From Microlunatus lacustris (GTDB lineage: Bacteria > Actinomycetota > Actinomycetes > Propionibacteriales > Propionibacteriaceae): a DNA stretch of 64,000 nt. The position numbers and the translations under genes were made by a program. The DNA lies in NCBI GenBank assembly GCA_039527025.1, contig BAAAJN010000010.1, positions 62,001-126,000 on the forward strand, written 5' to 3'. Below are positions 32,869 to 41,918 of the stretch, in pieces. Positions within the stretch are counted from its first letter, which is position 1; every line of letters starts with the position of its first letter. Below the pieces are notes generated by a model that ran no database searches, had not been told where the DNA came from, and worked only from the letters and a program-made list of their open reading frames with translations.

Positions 32869-33504
32869 GTGACTTCGCAGGCCGGTACCCGGGCGACCCG
32901 GATGCCCCGTGAGGAGCGGCGGGCGTCGCTGCTGGAGGCCGCCAACGAGGTGTTCACCAGCCGGGGCTACCACGCGGCCGTCATGGACGACATCGCCGAG
33001 ACCGCTGGGGTCTCGAAGCCCGTGCTGTACCAGCACTTCCCCTCCAAGCTCGACCTCTACCTGGCCCTGCTGGACGCCAGCTGCGACTCCCTGGTGGAGG
33101 TGGTCCGGGAGGCCCTGGCCAGCAACGACCACAACGCCGACCGGGTGGTGGCCACCATCAGCGCGTTCTACGCCTTCGTCAGCAGCGCCAGCGGGGAGTT
33201 CCGCTTCGTCTTCGAGTCCGACCTGACCGGGGACGCCTCGGTGCAGAAGCGGCTGTGGCAGGTGAACGAGGAGATCGCCGACCTGATCGCCGAGGTGATC
33301 GAGGCCGACACCGCCCTGCCGCGGGAGCAGTCCAAGCTGCTGGCCATCTCCCTGGTCGGCAACGCCCAGGTCAGCGCGCGCTACTGGGTCTCCAGCGGCA
33401 TGACCATCCCGGTCGAGGAGGCCACCTCGCTGGTCAGCCGGCTGGCCTGGCGCGGGATCCGGGGGTTCCCGCTCACCGGGTACGACCCGTCCCGGCTGCA
33501 CTGA
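32869..33504 (+). CDS. TetR-family regulator (Rv3208-like)
   Basis: 211 residues from the GTG at 32869; a GTG at 32860 is possible, but the -10 box fits 32869. The helix-turn-helix reads MDDIAETAGVSKPVLYQHFPSK near residues 39-60. The C-terminal domain matches the type of M. tuberculosis Rv3208, which also stands in this conserved gene order. The palindrome on its promoter points to autorepression. In M. tuberculosis the next gene is Rv3208A (DUF3107); here 22 kb separate the two. Confidence 0.85.
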   Translation: MTSQAGTRATRMPREERRASLLEAANEVFTSRGYHAAVMDDIAETAGVSKPVLYQHFPSKLDLYLALLDASCDSLVEVVREALASNDHNADRVVATISAFYAFVSSASGEFRFVFESDLTGDASVQKRLWQVNEEIADLIAEVIEADTALPREQSKLLAISLVGNAQVSARYWVSSGMTIPVEEATSLVSRLAWRGIRGFPLTGYDPSRLH

Positions 33505-33535
33505 TCCAGCCCGCCTCCGCCGGACCGGCGCGCGC

Positions 33536-34546
33536 CTACTCGAGCGCCCGCAGCAGCTGGTCCCGCGAACGCTGGTGCCACAGGACCTCGCGGAGCTGGT
33601 CGACCCCGCCGGCGGGCCACCGCTCGACCAGCCGTCGCACCTCCGGGTCGCGCACCTCGGCCTGCAGCGCACCCGGGAAGTCTCCCCAGGTCACCGCGAA
33701 CGGGCGGTCCCACATCCGCACCGGCGTGACGACCACCGGCGGGGTGACCCGGAGGGCGCCGTGCCGACGGGCCAGGGCCGCGTAGGCCCTGTTCAGCGCC
33801 TCCTCCCGCTCGGGCCAGCGCTCGGCGTGCAGCACCCCCGCGAGGAGCGGGGCCAGCTCGGCGGCGCAGCCCAACCGGGCGAACGCGGTGCCGAACCACT
33901 TGGGGTAGGGGGCGTACCGGCGCTCCATCAGGAAGCACAGCCGGACCATGTCGGTGACCAGCCGGGCGCCGATGAGCGCGGAGCCGAGCTCGTCCCCCAC
34001 CGAGCCCGTGCGACCGACCAGGTTCACCTCGGGGTGGAGACGCCACCAGGCCGCCGACATGAGGTAGAGCCAGACGTCGTGGGGGTACCGGCCCAGCCGG
34101 TCGCGGACGGCCTGCAGGCCGATGTCGTCGCGGAACACCGCGCCCGCGGTGCACATCGCCAGCTGCTGCTCCGGCGTGGCCAGCCAGTCCCGCGCCGTCA
34201 GCTCCTGGTCGACGTCGATCCCCAGATGGTCGAGGAAGTACGCGCCGACGGTGGTCACCTCGACGCCGGTGGGGTGGCCGGCGAAGATCCCCGGCACCCG
34301 CGCCGCCAGCGCGGTCTCGAGGGTCTCGCCCCGGTCCGAGCGGTCGTCCGGGGTCAGGAAGAGCGTGACCCGCGGCCGCCAGTCGTGGTCGGTGGACACC
34401 GCGTCGTCGAAGCCGAGGACCTCCGAGCCGCGACCCATCACCGCGGCCGCGTGCGGCAAACCGGGCAGGACGGCCGCCACGACGGGCGCCACCGCGTCGG
34501 CGTAGAAGTCCCGGCAGAGGGCGAGACCGGGGGTGAGGTCGGGCAC
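33536..34546 (-). CDS. DUF4037 nucleotidyltransferase-like protein
   Basis: 336 residues from a GTG at 34546 with GGAGG six bases upstream. The N-terminal part shows a nucleotidyltransferase-like pattern (GRGSEV, then STDHDW), followed by the DUF4037 block with PYPKWFGTAF and a helical C-terminal half. Such proteins resemble antibiotic nucleotidyltransferases, but no substrate is known. It converges with the TetR gene and lies downstream of the ABC operon, separated by a terminator. Confidence 0.75.
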   Translation of the reverse strand: MPDLTPGLALCRDFYADAVAPVVAAVLPGLPHAAAVMGRGSEVLGFDDAVSTDHDWRPRVTLFLTPDDRSDRGETLETALAARVPGIFAGHPTGVEVTTVGAYFLDHLGIDVDQELTARDWLATPEQQLAMCTAGAVFRDDIGLQAVRDRLGRYPHDVWLYLMSAAWWRLHPEVNLVGRTGSVGDELGSALIGARLVTDMVRLCFLMERRYAPYPKWFGTAFARLGCAAELAPLLAGVLHAERWPEREEALNRAYAALARRHGALRVTPPVVVTPVRMWDRPFAVTWGDFPGALQAEVRDPEVRRLVERWPAGGVDQLREVLWHQRSRDQLLRALE

Positions 34547-34567
34547 GAGCGGCCTCCGGACGGGTCG

Positions 34568-34604
34568 TGGGAGAGGGTGAGGTGGGATCACCTCACCCCT
34601 CCCA
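34568..34604 (-). terminator. terminator of the ABC transporter operon
   Basis: Arms TGGGAGAGGGTGAGGTG and CACCTCACCCCTCCCA form a 16-bp stem with one bulge and a 4-base loop, 22 bases after the ATPase stop codon. Confidence 0.7.
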
Positions 34605-34625
34605 CGGTGGCGGTCGGGCGGGAGT

Positions 34626-35462
34626 TCAGCCGCGCTCGAGGGTGGTGGCGCCGGTCATGATCGCCACGGCCTCGGTGGGCGTGTGCGACTGCGGGGTGAT
34701 CACCCCGGCCACCCCGCCCAGCCGGGCGATGTGGATCCGGTCGGCCACCTCGAACACGTTCGGCATGTTGTGGCTGATCAAGATCACCGGCAGGCCCTTC
34801 TCCTTGATCTGGTTGATCAGGTTGAGCACCTGCCGGGTCTCCTTGACCCCCAGCGCGGCGGTCGGCTCGTCCAGCACGACGAACTTGGACGCGAACGTCG
34901 CAGCTCGGGCCACGGCGACGGCCTGCCGCTGGCCGCCGGACAGGGTCTCGACGGCCTGGTCCATGTTCTGCACGGTGGCGATGCCGAGGTTGGCCATCGA
35001 ACGGCCCGCGTCCTCCTTCATGCCCTTCTTGTCGAGCATCCGGAACACCGAGCCGAGCACTCCCGGCCGACGGCGCTCCCGGCCGAGGAACATGTTGGCC
35101 GAGATGTCCAGCGCGGGGGCGACGGCGAGGGTCTGGTAGACGGTCTCGATGCCGGCCGAGCGGGCGTCCTGGGGCGTCTTGAAGTTGACCTGGCGCCCGT
35201 CCACGAAGACCTGGCCGGAGTCGGGGACGAGGGCTCCGGTGAGGGCCTTGATGAGGGTCGACTTGCCCGCACCGTTGTCGCCGATGATCGCCAGCACCTC
35301 GCCGGGGAAGAGGTCGACGTCCACGCCGTCGAGGCCGACGACCCGGCCGTAGGTCTTGATCAGGTTGCGGCCGGACAGCACCGTCTGGCTGGGGTCGGCC
35401 AGGTCACCGGCCGGACCGCGGTACTTCTCGTGGGTGGTGGGTTCTGCTCCGGGGCTGCTCAT
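34626..35462 (-). CDS. ABC transporter ATP-binding protein, single-domain sugar type (FrcA-like)
   Basis: 278 residues with one complete ABC domain: Walker A GDNGAGKST near residue 62, Q-loop QTLAVAP, signature LSGGQRQ near 170, Walker B FVVLDEPTAALG near 191 and the His switch ISHN. The carbohydrate-uptake class 2 family usually has a doubled ATPase (RbsA, XylG); a single domain is typical of the fructose (FrcA) subgroup. It starts one base after the permease stop. The sugar is inferred, not proven. Confidence 0.88.
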   Translation of the reverse strand: MSSPGAEPTTHEKYRGPAGDLADPSQTVLSGRNLIKTYGRVVGLDGVDVDLFPGEVLAIIGDNGAGKSTLIKALTGALVPDSGQVFVDGRQVNFKTPQDARSAGIETVYQTLAVAPALDISANMFLGRERRRPGVLGSVFRMLDKKGMKEDAGRSMANLGIATVQNMDQAVETLSGGQRQAVAVARAATFASKFVVLDEPTAALGVKETRQVLNLINQIKEKGLPVILISHNMPNVFEVADRIHIARLGGVAGVITPQSHTPTEAVAIMTGATTLERG

Positions 35463-35463
35463 G

Positions 35464-36501
35464 TCAGGCCTTGACCTTTCGGATCCACTGGTCGATGGAC
35501 ACGGCGACGATGACGAGCAGGCCGGTGGCCAGCACCCGCCACTGGTCGTCGACGCCGGCCAGGCTGAGCCCGATCCGGAACACGCCGACGATCAGCGCCC
35601 CGAGGATGGTGCCGATGATGGCACCGCGGCCGCCGAACAGGCTGGTGCCGCCGATCACCACGGCGGTGATGCTGTCGAGGTTGGCGTCCACGATCGCGTT
35701 CGCGCTGGCCGTCCCGGAGCGACCGATCTGCACCCAGGCCGTGATCCCGTAGATCAGCCCGGCGACCGTGTACACGCTGAGCAGCACGCGGTCCACCCGG
35801 ATGCCCACCAGCCGGGCGGCGTCCACGTCGTTGCCGACGGCGTAGACGTGACGGCCCCAGGAGGTCTGGCTGAGGATGAAGGCCATCACGACCGCCAGCA
35901 GCACCACGACGATCACCCCGGTGGTGATGCGGAAGGCGCCGATCTGGAGGGGCGTGCCGGCCCAGTTCAGCGCCGCCGGCATGTCCCGGCGGCCGACCTG
36001 CTGGCCTCCGGAGTAGAGGAGCGCGATCGCGGTGAAGATGCTGAGCGTCCCCAGCGTCACGATGAAGGGTGGCAGCCGCAACCGGGTGACGAGCATCCCG
36101 TTGACCGCCCCGGCCAGGACGCCGACGGCGACCCCGATCAGGATGGCGAGGAAGCCCGGGACGCCGTTCTTGACGGCCAGGTTGGCCGAGAACAAGGTGG
36201 AGAGGATGGCGATCGCGCCCACCGACAGGTCGATGCCCGCGGTCAGGATGACCAGCGTCTGGCCGATCGCCAGCGCGGCGATCACCGCGGTCTGCTGCAG
36301 GATGATGCCGATCGTCCCCGGCTGCGCGAACCGCGGGTTGATGATGGTGAACACGACGCAGGAGATCAGCAGCACCAGCAGGGGGCTGATCGACGGGTGG
36401 GCGTGCAGCAGGTTCTGCAGCCGCTGGATGGGCGACTGCCGCCGCATCGCGAACTGCTCGGCCGCGCTGGTCGGCGCGGCGGGGTCGACGGTGGTGGTCA
36501 C
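35464..36501 (-). CDS. ABC transporter permease, ribose/fructose type (FrcC-like)
   Basis: 345 residues with eight to ten predicted helices, e.g. around PLLVLLISCVVFTIINPRF and TTGVIVVVLLAVVMAFILS. The conserved GQTLVILTAGIDLSVGA and GRGAIIGTILGALIVG blocks identify the RbsC/FrcC permease family. The protein would form the membrane channel with the neighbouring ATPase. The start is a GTG; a hairpin lies between this gene and the binding-protein gene. Confidence 0.9.
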   Translation of the reverse strand: MTTTVDPAAPTSAAEQFAMRRQSPIQRLQNLLHAHPSISPLLVLLISCVVFTIINPRFAQPGTIGIILQQTAVIAALAIGQTLVILTAGIDLSVGAIAILSTLFSANLAVKNGVPGFLAILIGVAVGVLAGAVNGMLVTRLRLPPFIVTLGTLSIFTAIALLYSGGQQVGRRDMPAALNWAGTPLQIGAFRITTGVIVVVLLAVVMAFILSQTSWGRHVYAVGNDVDAARLVGIRVDRVLLSVYTVAGLIYGITAWVQIGRSGTASANAIVDANLDSITAVVIGGTSLFGGRGAIIGTILGALIVGVFRIGLSLAGVDDQWRVLATGLLVIVAVSIDQWIRKVKA

Positions 36502-36560
36502 GTGGCTTCCTCGCCCTCGTAGTCCGGGTGCTCGACCCAGGGGCGCGGGCGCCCCCAGGA

Positions 36561-36597
36561 GAGGTCGGCCCCACCCGGGAGGGGCAGGGCCGACCTC
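36561..36597 (-). other. hairpin between binding-protein and permease genes
   Basis: GAGGTCGGCCC and GGGCCGACCTC form a perfect 11-bp stem with a 15-base loop and no T-tract. In this class of operon such a structure often protects the binding-protein message and lowers read-through, giving more binding protein than permease. Confidence 0.6.
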
Positions 36598-36613
36598 GAC
36601 GATCGACGGGCGA

Positions 36614-37711
36614 TCAGCCCCAGCAGAGCTCCTGGCCCTCTTCCACGCTGATGCTGTCGACGCCCTCCATCGGCTCGCCGGCGACCAACGAGACGCCGGT
36701 GTCGTAGAAGGTCAGGCCCTCCGTGACGGCTGGCGCCTCCCCGCCGTCGGCGATCTTCTTGATCGCCTCGACCCCGAGCTGCGCCATCTTCAGCGGGTAC
36801 TGCTGGGAGGTCGCGGAGACGGTGCCGTCGGCCACCAGCTCGAGGCCGGGGCTGCAGCCCCCGTCGACGGAGACCAGGATGACGTCCTCGAGCCCGGCCG
36901 CCTCGATGGCTTCGGCTGCTCCGGCTGCGGCCGGCTCGTTGATGGTGTAGACGACGTTGATGTCCTTGGTCTTGGACAGGCAGTTCTCCATCGCGGACTT
37001 GCCCTCGTCCTGGGCGCCCGAGGTCGGCTCGTTGCAGACGATCGTGTAGTCCCCGCCGCTGTAGGACCCCGTCTTGTCCTCGTCGCCGTTCTTCATCTTG
37101 TCCTTGACGTCGATGCCCATGCCGGTCAGGAAGCCCTGGTCCCGGTTGTAGTCGACGGAGACGATCTTGTCGTTGTGCAGGTCCAGCAGCGCGATGTTGG
37201 CGGTCTTGCCGTCCAGCTTGGCCGCCGTCCACTCCCCGATCAGCACGCCGGCCTTGAAGTTGTCGGTGGCGAAGGTGATGTCGGCGGTGTCGGCCGGGTC
37301 GGGCGGGGTGTCGAGGGCGATCACGTAGAGCCCTGCCTGGCGCGCGCTGTCCAGAGCGCTGTTCACACCAGGGCCGTTGGGGGTGATCAGGATGCCCTTG
37401 TCCCCGCGGGCGACGGCCGCCTCGATCGCCTTGACCTGGCCGTCCTCGTCCCCGTCCTTGGCGCCGGCGGCGGTGGTGATGGAGACGCCGTTCTGCGTCC
37501 CCGACTCCTTGGCGCCGGCCTGCATGGCCACGAAGAACGGGTTGTTGTTGTCCTTGGTGATCAAGGTGACGGCGACGTCGCCACCGCCGCCGGCGTCGCT
37601 GCTGGTGCCGGGCTCGGCGGAGCCGCCGCAGGCCGTCAGGGTCAGGGACGCCGCGGCGGTGAGCGCCAGAGCGGCCAGCAGGCGGGGAGATCGGGTGGGC
37701 GGGAACTTCAT
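36614..37711 (-). CDS. sugar ABC transporter substrate-binding lipoprotein (FrcB-like)
   Basis: 365 residues with a lipoprotein signal peptide: basic start, hydrophobic LLAALALTAAASLTLT, then the lipobox TACGG. The mature protein has the two-lobed ribose-binding fold, with KDNNNPFFVAMQAGAK at the start and DGGCSPGLELVADG near the hinge. The ATG at 37711 is chosen over 37726 because GGAGAGG lies six bases before it. It is the first gene of the operon, divergent from a LacI regulator, with a palindromic operator between them. Fructose, ribose or a similar sugar is likely. Confidence 0.9.
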   Translation of the reverse strand: MKFPPTRSPRLLAALALTAAASLTLTACGGSAEPGTSSDAGGGGDVAVTLITKDNNNPFFVAMQAGAKESGTQNGVSITTAAGAKDGDEDGQVKAIEAAVARGDKGILITPNGPGVNSALDSARQAGLYVIALDTPPDPADTADITFATDNFKAGVLIGEWTAAKLDGKTANIALLDLHNDKIVSVDYNRDQGFLTGMGIDVKDKMKNGDEDKTGSYSGGDYTIVCNEPTSGAQDEGKSAMENCLSKTKDINVVYTINEPAAAGAAEAIEAAGLEDVILVSVDGGCSPGLELVADGTVSATSQQYPLKMAQLGVEAIKKIADGGEAPAVTEGLTFYDTGVSLVAGEPMEGVDSISVEEGQELCWG

Positions 37712-37780
37712 GTAGAGCCTCTCCATCGAGTCACTCGTGATCACCCGGAACCAGCAGGCCCCAGGCGCACCGCCGCAGCG

Positions 37781-37803
37781 TGACAACGGTGTCATGCGTT
37801 GTT
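37781..37803. promoter_or_regulatory. LacI-type operator between lacI-family gene and sugar operon
   Basis: TGACAACGGTGTCA (37781-37794) is a palindrome with the central CG typical of LacI/GalR operators. A second, overlapping inverted repeat has arms ACAACG (37784-37789) and CGTTGT (37798-37803). They sit upstream of the binding-protein gene, beside the divergent regulator. Confidence 0.7.
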
Positions 37804-37888
37804 TCTAGACCACCTCGGCCAGACCGTCAAGCATCGGCGAGGACCGGATCGGCTGGCTATAGTCGCTGCTCATCGAAGGGAGACACCG

Positions 37889-38929
37889 ATGTCACCAGCG
37901 ACCCAGGCCAGCCGTTCGCGAGCCACCATCCGTGACGTCGCGGCCCTCGCCGGGGTCGGGACCAAGACCGTCTCCCGGGTGATCAACGACGAGGGCAACG
38001 TATCGCCCGCGATGCGCGAACGGGTGCGATCCGCGGTCGTGGCGCTGAACTTCCAGCCCCACCAGGGGGCGGGTGCGCTGCGCCGGGGTGACCAGAAGAC
38101 GCGGACGGTCGGCCTGCTGCTCGACGCCGTCGACAACCCCTTCTCCGCCACCATCAACCGGGCGGTCGAGGCCGTCGCCTCGCGGCACGGCACCGCGGTG
38201 TTCGCCGCCAGCTCCGAAGACGACCCCGAGCGCGAGCGCACGCTGGTCGACGTCTTCACCCGACGCCGGGTGGACGGGCTGCTGCTGACCATGATCGGCC
38301 AGGACCACGGCTACCTGCAGGCCGAGCGCGAGCAGGGCACGCCGCTGGTCTTCCTCGACCGCCCACCGGTCGGGCTGCTCGCCGACGCCGTGCTCACCGA
38401 CAACCACGCGGCCGCGGTCACCGCCACCCGGCACCTGGTGGCGGCCGGCCACCGCCGGATCGCGCACATCGGCGACGAGCGGCGGATCGCCACGGCCCGG
38501 GAACGGCGGCGCGGGTTCGTCGACGCCGTCGCCGAGGCCGGTCCCGGCGTCCTCGCCACCCACGTCGACGACCTCCGCTCCGAGGCCGAGGCCGAGGCCG
38601 CCGTGCGCCGGCTGCTGGACCTCGCCGAGCCGCCCACCGCCCTTTTCACCGCGCAGAACCTGGTGACCATCGGCGCGCTGCGTGCCCTGCACGGCACGGG
38701 CCGGCAGCACGAGGTGGCCCTGGTCGGCTTCGACGACCTGCCGCTGGCCGGCCTGCTGCAACCCGGCGTCACGGTGATGGCCCAGGACCCGGCCCGGATC
38801 GGCACCCTGGCCGCCGAGCGGCTGTTCGACCGGCTCGCCGGCAGCACCGGACCCGAGGAGACGCTGGTCGTGCCGGCCACCCTGGTGGTCCGCGGCTCCG
38901 GGGAGATCCCCGCGCCGCCCGGTCGCTGA
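37889..38929 (+). CDS. LacI-family transcriptional regulator of the sugar operon
   Basis: 346 residues. The N-terminal helix-turn-helix (TIRDVAALAGVGTKTVSRVIN) and hinge helix precede a periplasmic-binding-like ligand domain. The ATG at 37889 has GAAGGGAGA upstream; the longer frame from 37799 would cover the operator and is rejected. It is divergent from the ABC operon, so it most likely represses that operon until the sugar is present. Confidence 0.9.
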   Translation: MSPATQASRSRATIRDVAALAGVGTKTVSRVINDEGNVSPAMRERVRSAVVALNFQPHQGAGALRRGDQKTRTVGLLLDAVDNPFSATINRAVEAVASRHGTAVFAASSEDDPERERTLVDVFTRRRVDGLLLTMIGQDHGYLQAEREQGTPLVFLDRPPVGLLADAVLTDNHAAAVTATRHLVAAGHRRIAHIGDERRIATARERRRGFVDAVAEAGPGVLATHVDDLRSEAEAEAAVRRLLDLAEPPTALFTAQNLVTIGALRALHGTGRQHEVALVGFDDLPLAGLLQPGVTVMAQDPARIGTLAAERLFDRLAGSTGPEETLVVPATLVVRGSGEIPAPPGR

Positions 38930-38976
38930 CGGCGGCCAGAGCCCGGACCGTCACCGACGACCGGGAGCGTCGCGGC

Positions 38977-38982
38977 TACCGT
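38977..38982 (+). promoter_or_regulatory. -10 box for leaderless larE
   Basis: TACCGT ends six bases before the GTG at 38989. Confidence 0.45.
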
Positions 38983-38988
38983 GTGCCC

Positions 38989-39834
38989 GTGACCGCCACC
39001 CGCACCGCTCCGGTCGAGCTCGCCGCCGTGCTCGAGGACCTGCAGGACCGGCTGGCCGGGGTGGGTCGGCTCGGCGTCGCCTTCTCCGGGGGTGTCGACT
39101 CCTCGCTGCTGCTCGCCCTCGCCGTCCGGGCTCTGGGCCCCGACGCGGTGGTCGCGCTGCTCGGGGTCTCCCCCAGCCTGGCCGTGGACGAGCGGGTGGC
39201 CGCGCACGAGGTGGCGCGCAGCATCGGGGTGCCGGTGGTCGAGGTGACCACCCACGAGGCCGACCGCCCCGAGTACCAGGCCAACGGCCCGGACCGCTGC
39301 TTCTTCTGCAAGGACGAGCTGTTCAGCCGGATCGACGACGAGGTCGCAGCCGCCCACCGGCTGGACGCGGTCGCCTACGGCGAGAACGCCGACGACGCCC
39401 GTCGTCCCGACCGGCCGGGCTCCCAGGCGGCGACCAACCACGCCGTGCTCCGGCCGCTCGCCGACCTCGGGCTGACCAAAGCCGACGTCCGCGCGCTGGC
39501 CCGGGCGCTGGACCTCTCGGTGGCCGACAAGCCGGCCGCCCCGTGCCTGGCTTCCCGGATCCCGCACCACGAGCCGGTGACCCCGGAGAAGCTGCGGCAG
39601 ATCGACCAGGCGGAGAGCGCGCTCCGCGGCCTCGGCCTGACCGACCTGCGGGTCCGCCACCACGGCGACGTCGCCCGGGTCGAGCTGCTGGCGCAGGACC
39701 TGCCCCGAGCCGTCGTCGACCCGCTGCGCAGCGCCATCCAGGCCGCCGTCCGCGGGGCCGGCTTCCGGTTCGTCGCGCTCGACCTGGGCGGCATCCAGTC
39801 CGGCGCCTTCACCCTGCCGCTGGTGACCCGCTGA
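38989..39834 (+). CDS. larE: LarE: ATP-dependent sulfur transferase for the nickel-pincer cofactor
   Basis: 281 residues of the PP-loop family (FSGGVDSSLLL near residue 31). LarE inserts sulfur into the pyridinium nucleotide precursor. A CFFC pair near residue 104 plus the Cys in AAPCLASRIPHH near 184 give the three-cysteine pattern of LarE forms that hold a 4Fe-4S cluster and can turn over, unlike the single-Cys sacrificial enzyme of lactobacilli. The GTG at 38989 fits the -10 box; a GTG six bases earlier is possible. Followed at two bases by larB. Confidence 0.9.
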   Translation: MTATRTAPVELAAVLEDLQDRLAGVGRLGVAFSGGVDSSLLLALAVRALGPDAVVALLGVSPSLAVDERVAAHEVARSIGVPVVEVTTHEADRPEYQANGPDRCFFCKDELFSRIDDEVAAAHRLDAVAYGENADDARRPDRPGSQAATNHAVLRPLADLGLTKADVRALARALDLSVADKPAAPCLASRIPHHEPVTPEKLRQIDQAESALRGLGLTDLRVRHHGDVARVELLAQDLPRAVVDPLRSAIQAAVRGAGFRFVALDLGGIQSGAFTLPLVTR

Positions 39835-39836
39835 AC

Positions 39837-40562
39837 ATGACCAGTCCCACTCCTCCCGTCCCCCCGTCCCCCGCCGACGTGCTGGCCCGGTTCGCGACCC
39901 TCGACACCGACCGGCAGGCCCGCCGGGGCTACCCCGAGGCCGTCTACTGCGCCGGCAAGACCCCCGCCCAGGTGGGCCTGATCGCCGCCGACGCCCGCAG
40001 TCGGGCCCAGGTGACGCTGTTCACCCGCGCCGGCGCCGAGCACGCCGCCGCGGTGCTGGCCGCGCTGCCGGACGCCGTCCACGACGCCGACGCGGGCCTG
40101 CTGGCCTGGCCGCCGGAGCCGCCGCCGCCGGTGGGCGGTCTGGTCGTGGTGGTGGCCGCCGGCACCTCCGACCTGCCCGTCGCCCACGAGGCGCTGCTCA
40201 CCGCCCGCTACCTGGGACGGCGGACCGAGCTGGTCGTCGACGTCGGCATTGCCGGCCTGCACCGGGTGCTCGGCCACCTCGATCTGCTGCGCAGCGCCCG
40301 GGTGGTGGTCGTCGCCGCCGGGATGGACGGCGCCCTGCCCGGCCTGGTCGCCGGTCTGGTCAGCGCGCCGGTGGTCGCCCTGCCCACCTCCGTCGGCTAC
40401 GGCGCCGCCTTCTCCGGCGTGGCCCCGCTGCTGACCATGCTCAACGCCTGCGCCCCGGGCGTGGCCGTGGTGAACATCGACAACGGCTACGGGGCCGGTC
40501 ACCTGGCCGCGCAGATCGCCGCCCCGGTGGCGCCCGAGCAGGCCGACGGGGACGCCTCGTGA
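39837..40562 (+). CDS. larB: LarB: nickel-pincer nucleotide carboxylase/hydrolase
   Basis: 241 residues of the LarB (PurE-like) family. LarB carboxylates nicotinic acid adenine dinucleotide and cleaves its phosphoanhydride. The N-terminal RRGYPEAVYCAGKT block and the PurE-like AGTSDLPVAHEA and VALPTSVGYGAAFSGVAPLL blocks are intact. Its stop overlaps the larC start (GTGA). Confidence 0.92.
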   Translation: MTSPTPPVPPSPADVLARFATLDTDRQARRGYPEAVYCAGKTPAQVGLIAADARSRAQVTLFTRAGAEHAAAVLAALPDAVHDADAGLLAWPPEPPPPVGGLVVVVAAGTSDLPVAHEALLTARYLGRRTELVVDVGIAGLHRVLGHLDLLRSARVVVVAAGMDGALPGLVAGLVSAPVVALPTSVGYGAAFSGVAPLLTMLNACAPGVAVVNIDNGYGAGHLAAQIAAPVAPEQADGDAS

Positions 40563-41791
40563 GCGGCCGGCACGCCTGGGTCGACGCCTCCGCCGGGGTG
40601 GCGGGCGACATGCTGCTCGGCGCCCTGGTCGACGCCGGCGCCGACCTGGCGCAGGTCCAGACCAGCGTCGACGCGGTGGTGCCGGGTGCGGTCCGGCTGG
40701 TCGCCCGGAGCGTGCTGCGGGCCGGCCAGTCCGCGACCAAGGTCGACGTCGAGGTGCTCACCGACGACCTGCCGCACCGGCACTGGCGCGAGATCCGCAC
40801 GATGGTCACCGACGCCGACCTCCCGGAGCGGACCCGCGCGCGGGTGCTCGCCACCTTCGGCCGGCTCGCCGAGGCCGAGGCGCGGGTGCACGGCACCAGC
40901 CCGGAGGACGTGCACTTCCACGAGGTCGGGGCGCTGGACTCCATCGCCGACGTGGTGGGCGTCTGCGCCGCCCTCGATCTGCTCGACGTGACCACGCTCA
41001 GCGCCGGCCCGGTGGCGGTCGGCTCCGGCCGGATCCGCACCGCGCACGGCGACATCGGAGTGCCGGTGCCCGCGGTGGTGCAGCTGTCCGCCGGCAAGCG
41101 CGTGCTGGCCGGCGGCCGCGGCGAGCTGGCCACCCCCACGGGGATGGCGCTGGTGGTGGCACTCAGCGAGCGGGACGAGGACCTGCCGCCGCTGGTGGTC
41201 GACGGCGCCGGAGCCGGCGCGGGCACCAAGGACTTCCCCGACCGACCCAACCTGACCCGGGTGCTGCTGGGCACTCCCGTCGCGGCGGCCATCCGGGCCG
41301 GCGGCGGCGACCCGGTCACCGTGCTCGAGGCCAACGTCGACGACCTCGACCCCCGGCTGTGGCCCGGCGTGCTCGACCGGCTGCTGGCCGGCGGCGCCCT
41401 GGACGCGTGGCTGGTGCCGATCCTGATGAAGAAGGGCCGCCCGGCCCACACGCTCACGGTGCTCGCCCACCCGCACCGGGTGCCGGAGCTGCGCGACCTC
41501 GTCTTCACCGAGACCTCGACGCTGGGCGTCCGGGCCTCGGACTGGACCCGCACCGCGCTGCCCCGCGGCTGGGTCGACGTGGTCGTCGAGGGCGCATCCC
41601 TGCCGGTCAAGGTCGGCCACCGCGACGGACGGGTCGTCCGGGCCACTCCCGAGTTCGACGCGGTGCAGCGGCTGGCCGACCAGGCCGGGCGGCCGGTGGC
41701 GGACGTGCTGGCCGCCGCGATCGCCGCGGCCGCCGTCGCGGGGCTGGTGCCGGGCGCCGCCCTGCCGGACCACCTGCGCCCCGTGGCCTGA
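40559..41791 (+). CDS. larC: LarC: nickel insertion protein of the nickel-pincer pathway
   Basis: 410 residues of the LarC (TIGR00299) family, starting AWVDASAGVAGDMLLGALVDAG, with HFHEVGALDSIADVVG near residue 118 and the C-terminal NVDDLDPRLWPGVLDRLLAGGA. LarC inserts nickel with CTP. In Lactobacillus LarC is made by a programmed frameshift between two ORFs; here it is one continuous frame. No LarA racemase lies in the window, so the enzyme using the cofactor must be elsewhere. Confidence 0.92.
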   Translation: MSGRHAWVDASAGVAGDMLLGALVDAGADLAQVQTSVDAVVPGAVRLVARSVLRAGQSATKVDVEVLTDDLPHRHWREIRTMVTDADLPERTRARVLATFGRLAEAEARVHGTSPEDVHFHEVGALDSIADVVGVCAALDLLDVTTLSAGPVAVGSGRIRTAHGDIGVPVPAVVQLSAGKRVLAGGRGELATPTGMALVVALSERDEDLPPLVVDGAGAGAGTKDFPDRPNLTRVLLGTPVAAAIRAGGGDPVTVLEANVDDLDPRLWPGVLDRLLAGGALDAWLVPILMKKGRPAHTLTVLAHPHRVPELRDLVFTETSTLGVRASDWTRTALPRGWVDVVVEGASLPVKVGHRDGRVVRATPEFDAVQRLADQAGRPVADVLAAAIAAAAVAGLVPGAALPDHLRPVA

Positions 41792-41855
41792 CCGGGGACG
41801 GCGGGCCAGGGTGCGACCCGCGCCGCGAGCAGCCGCGGTGGACCGCCGGTTCGGC

Positions 41856-41861
41856 TAGATT
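41856..41861 (+). promoter_or_regulatory. -10-like box upstream of the telA-pknG operon
   Basis: TAGATT lies 57 bases before the telA ATG, preceded by a plain GC-rich stretch without a good -35 box. It is the best promoter candidate for the eight-gene operon. GGAGGA precedes the ATG. Confidence 0.4.
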
Positions 41862-41918
41862 CAGTCCCGCCGACCGGCCGCCGCGCGCAGGCGGACCCCG
41901 CTCTCCTGGAGGACCTCG

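Noticed and set aside
40559..41791. Programmed frameshift in larC as in Lactobacillus
   Set aside because: The gene is one uninterrupted frame with both halves of the protein present.
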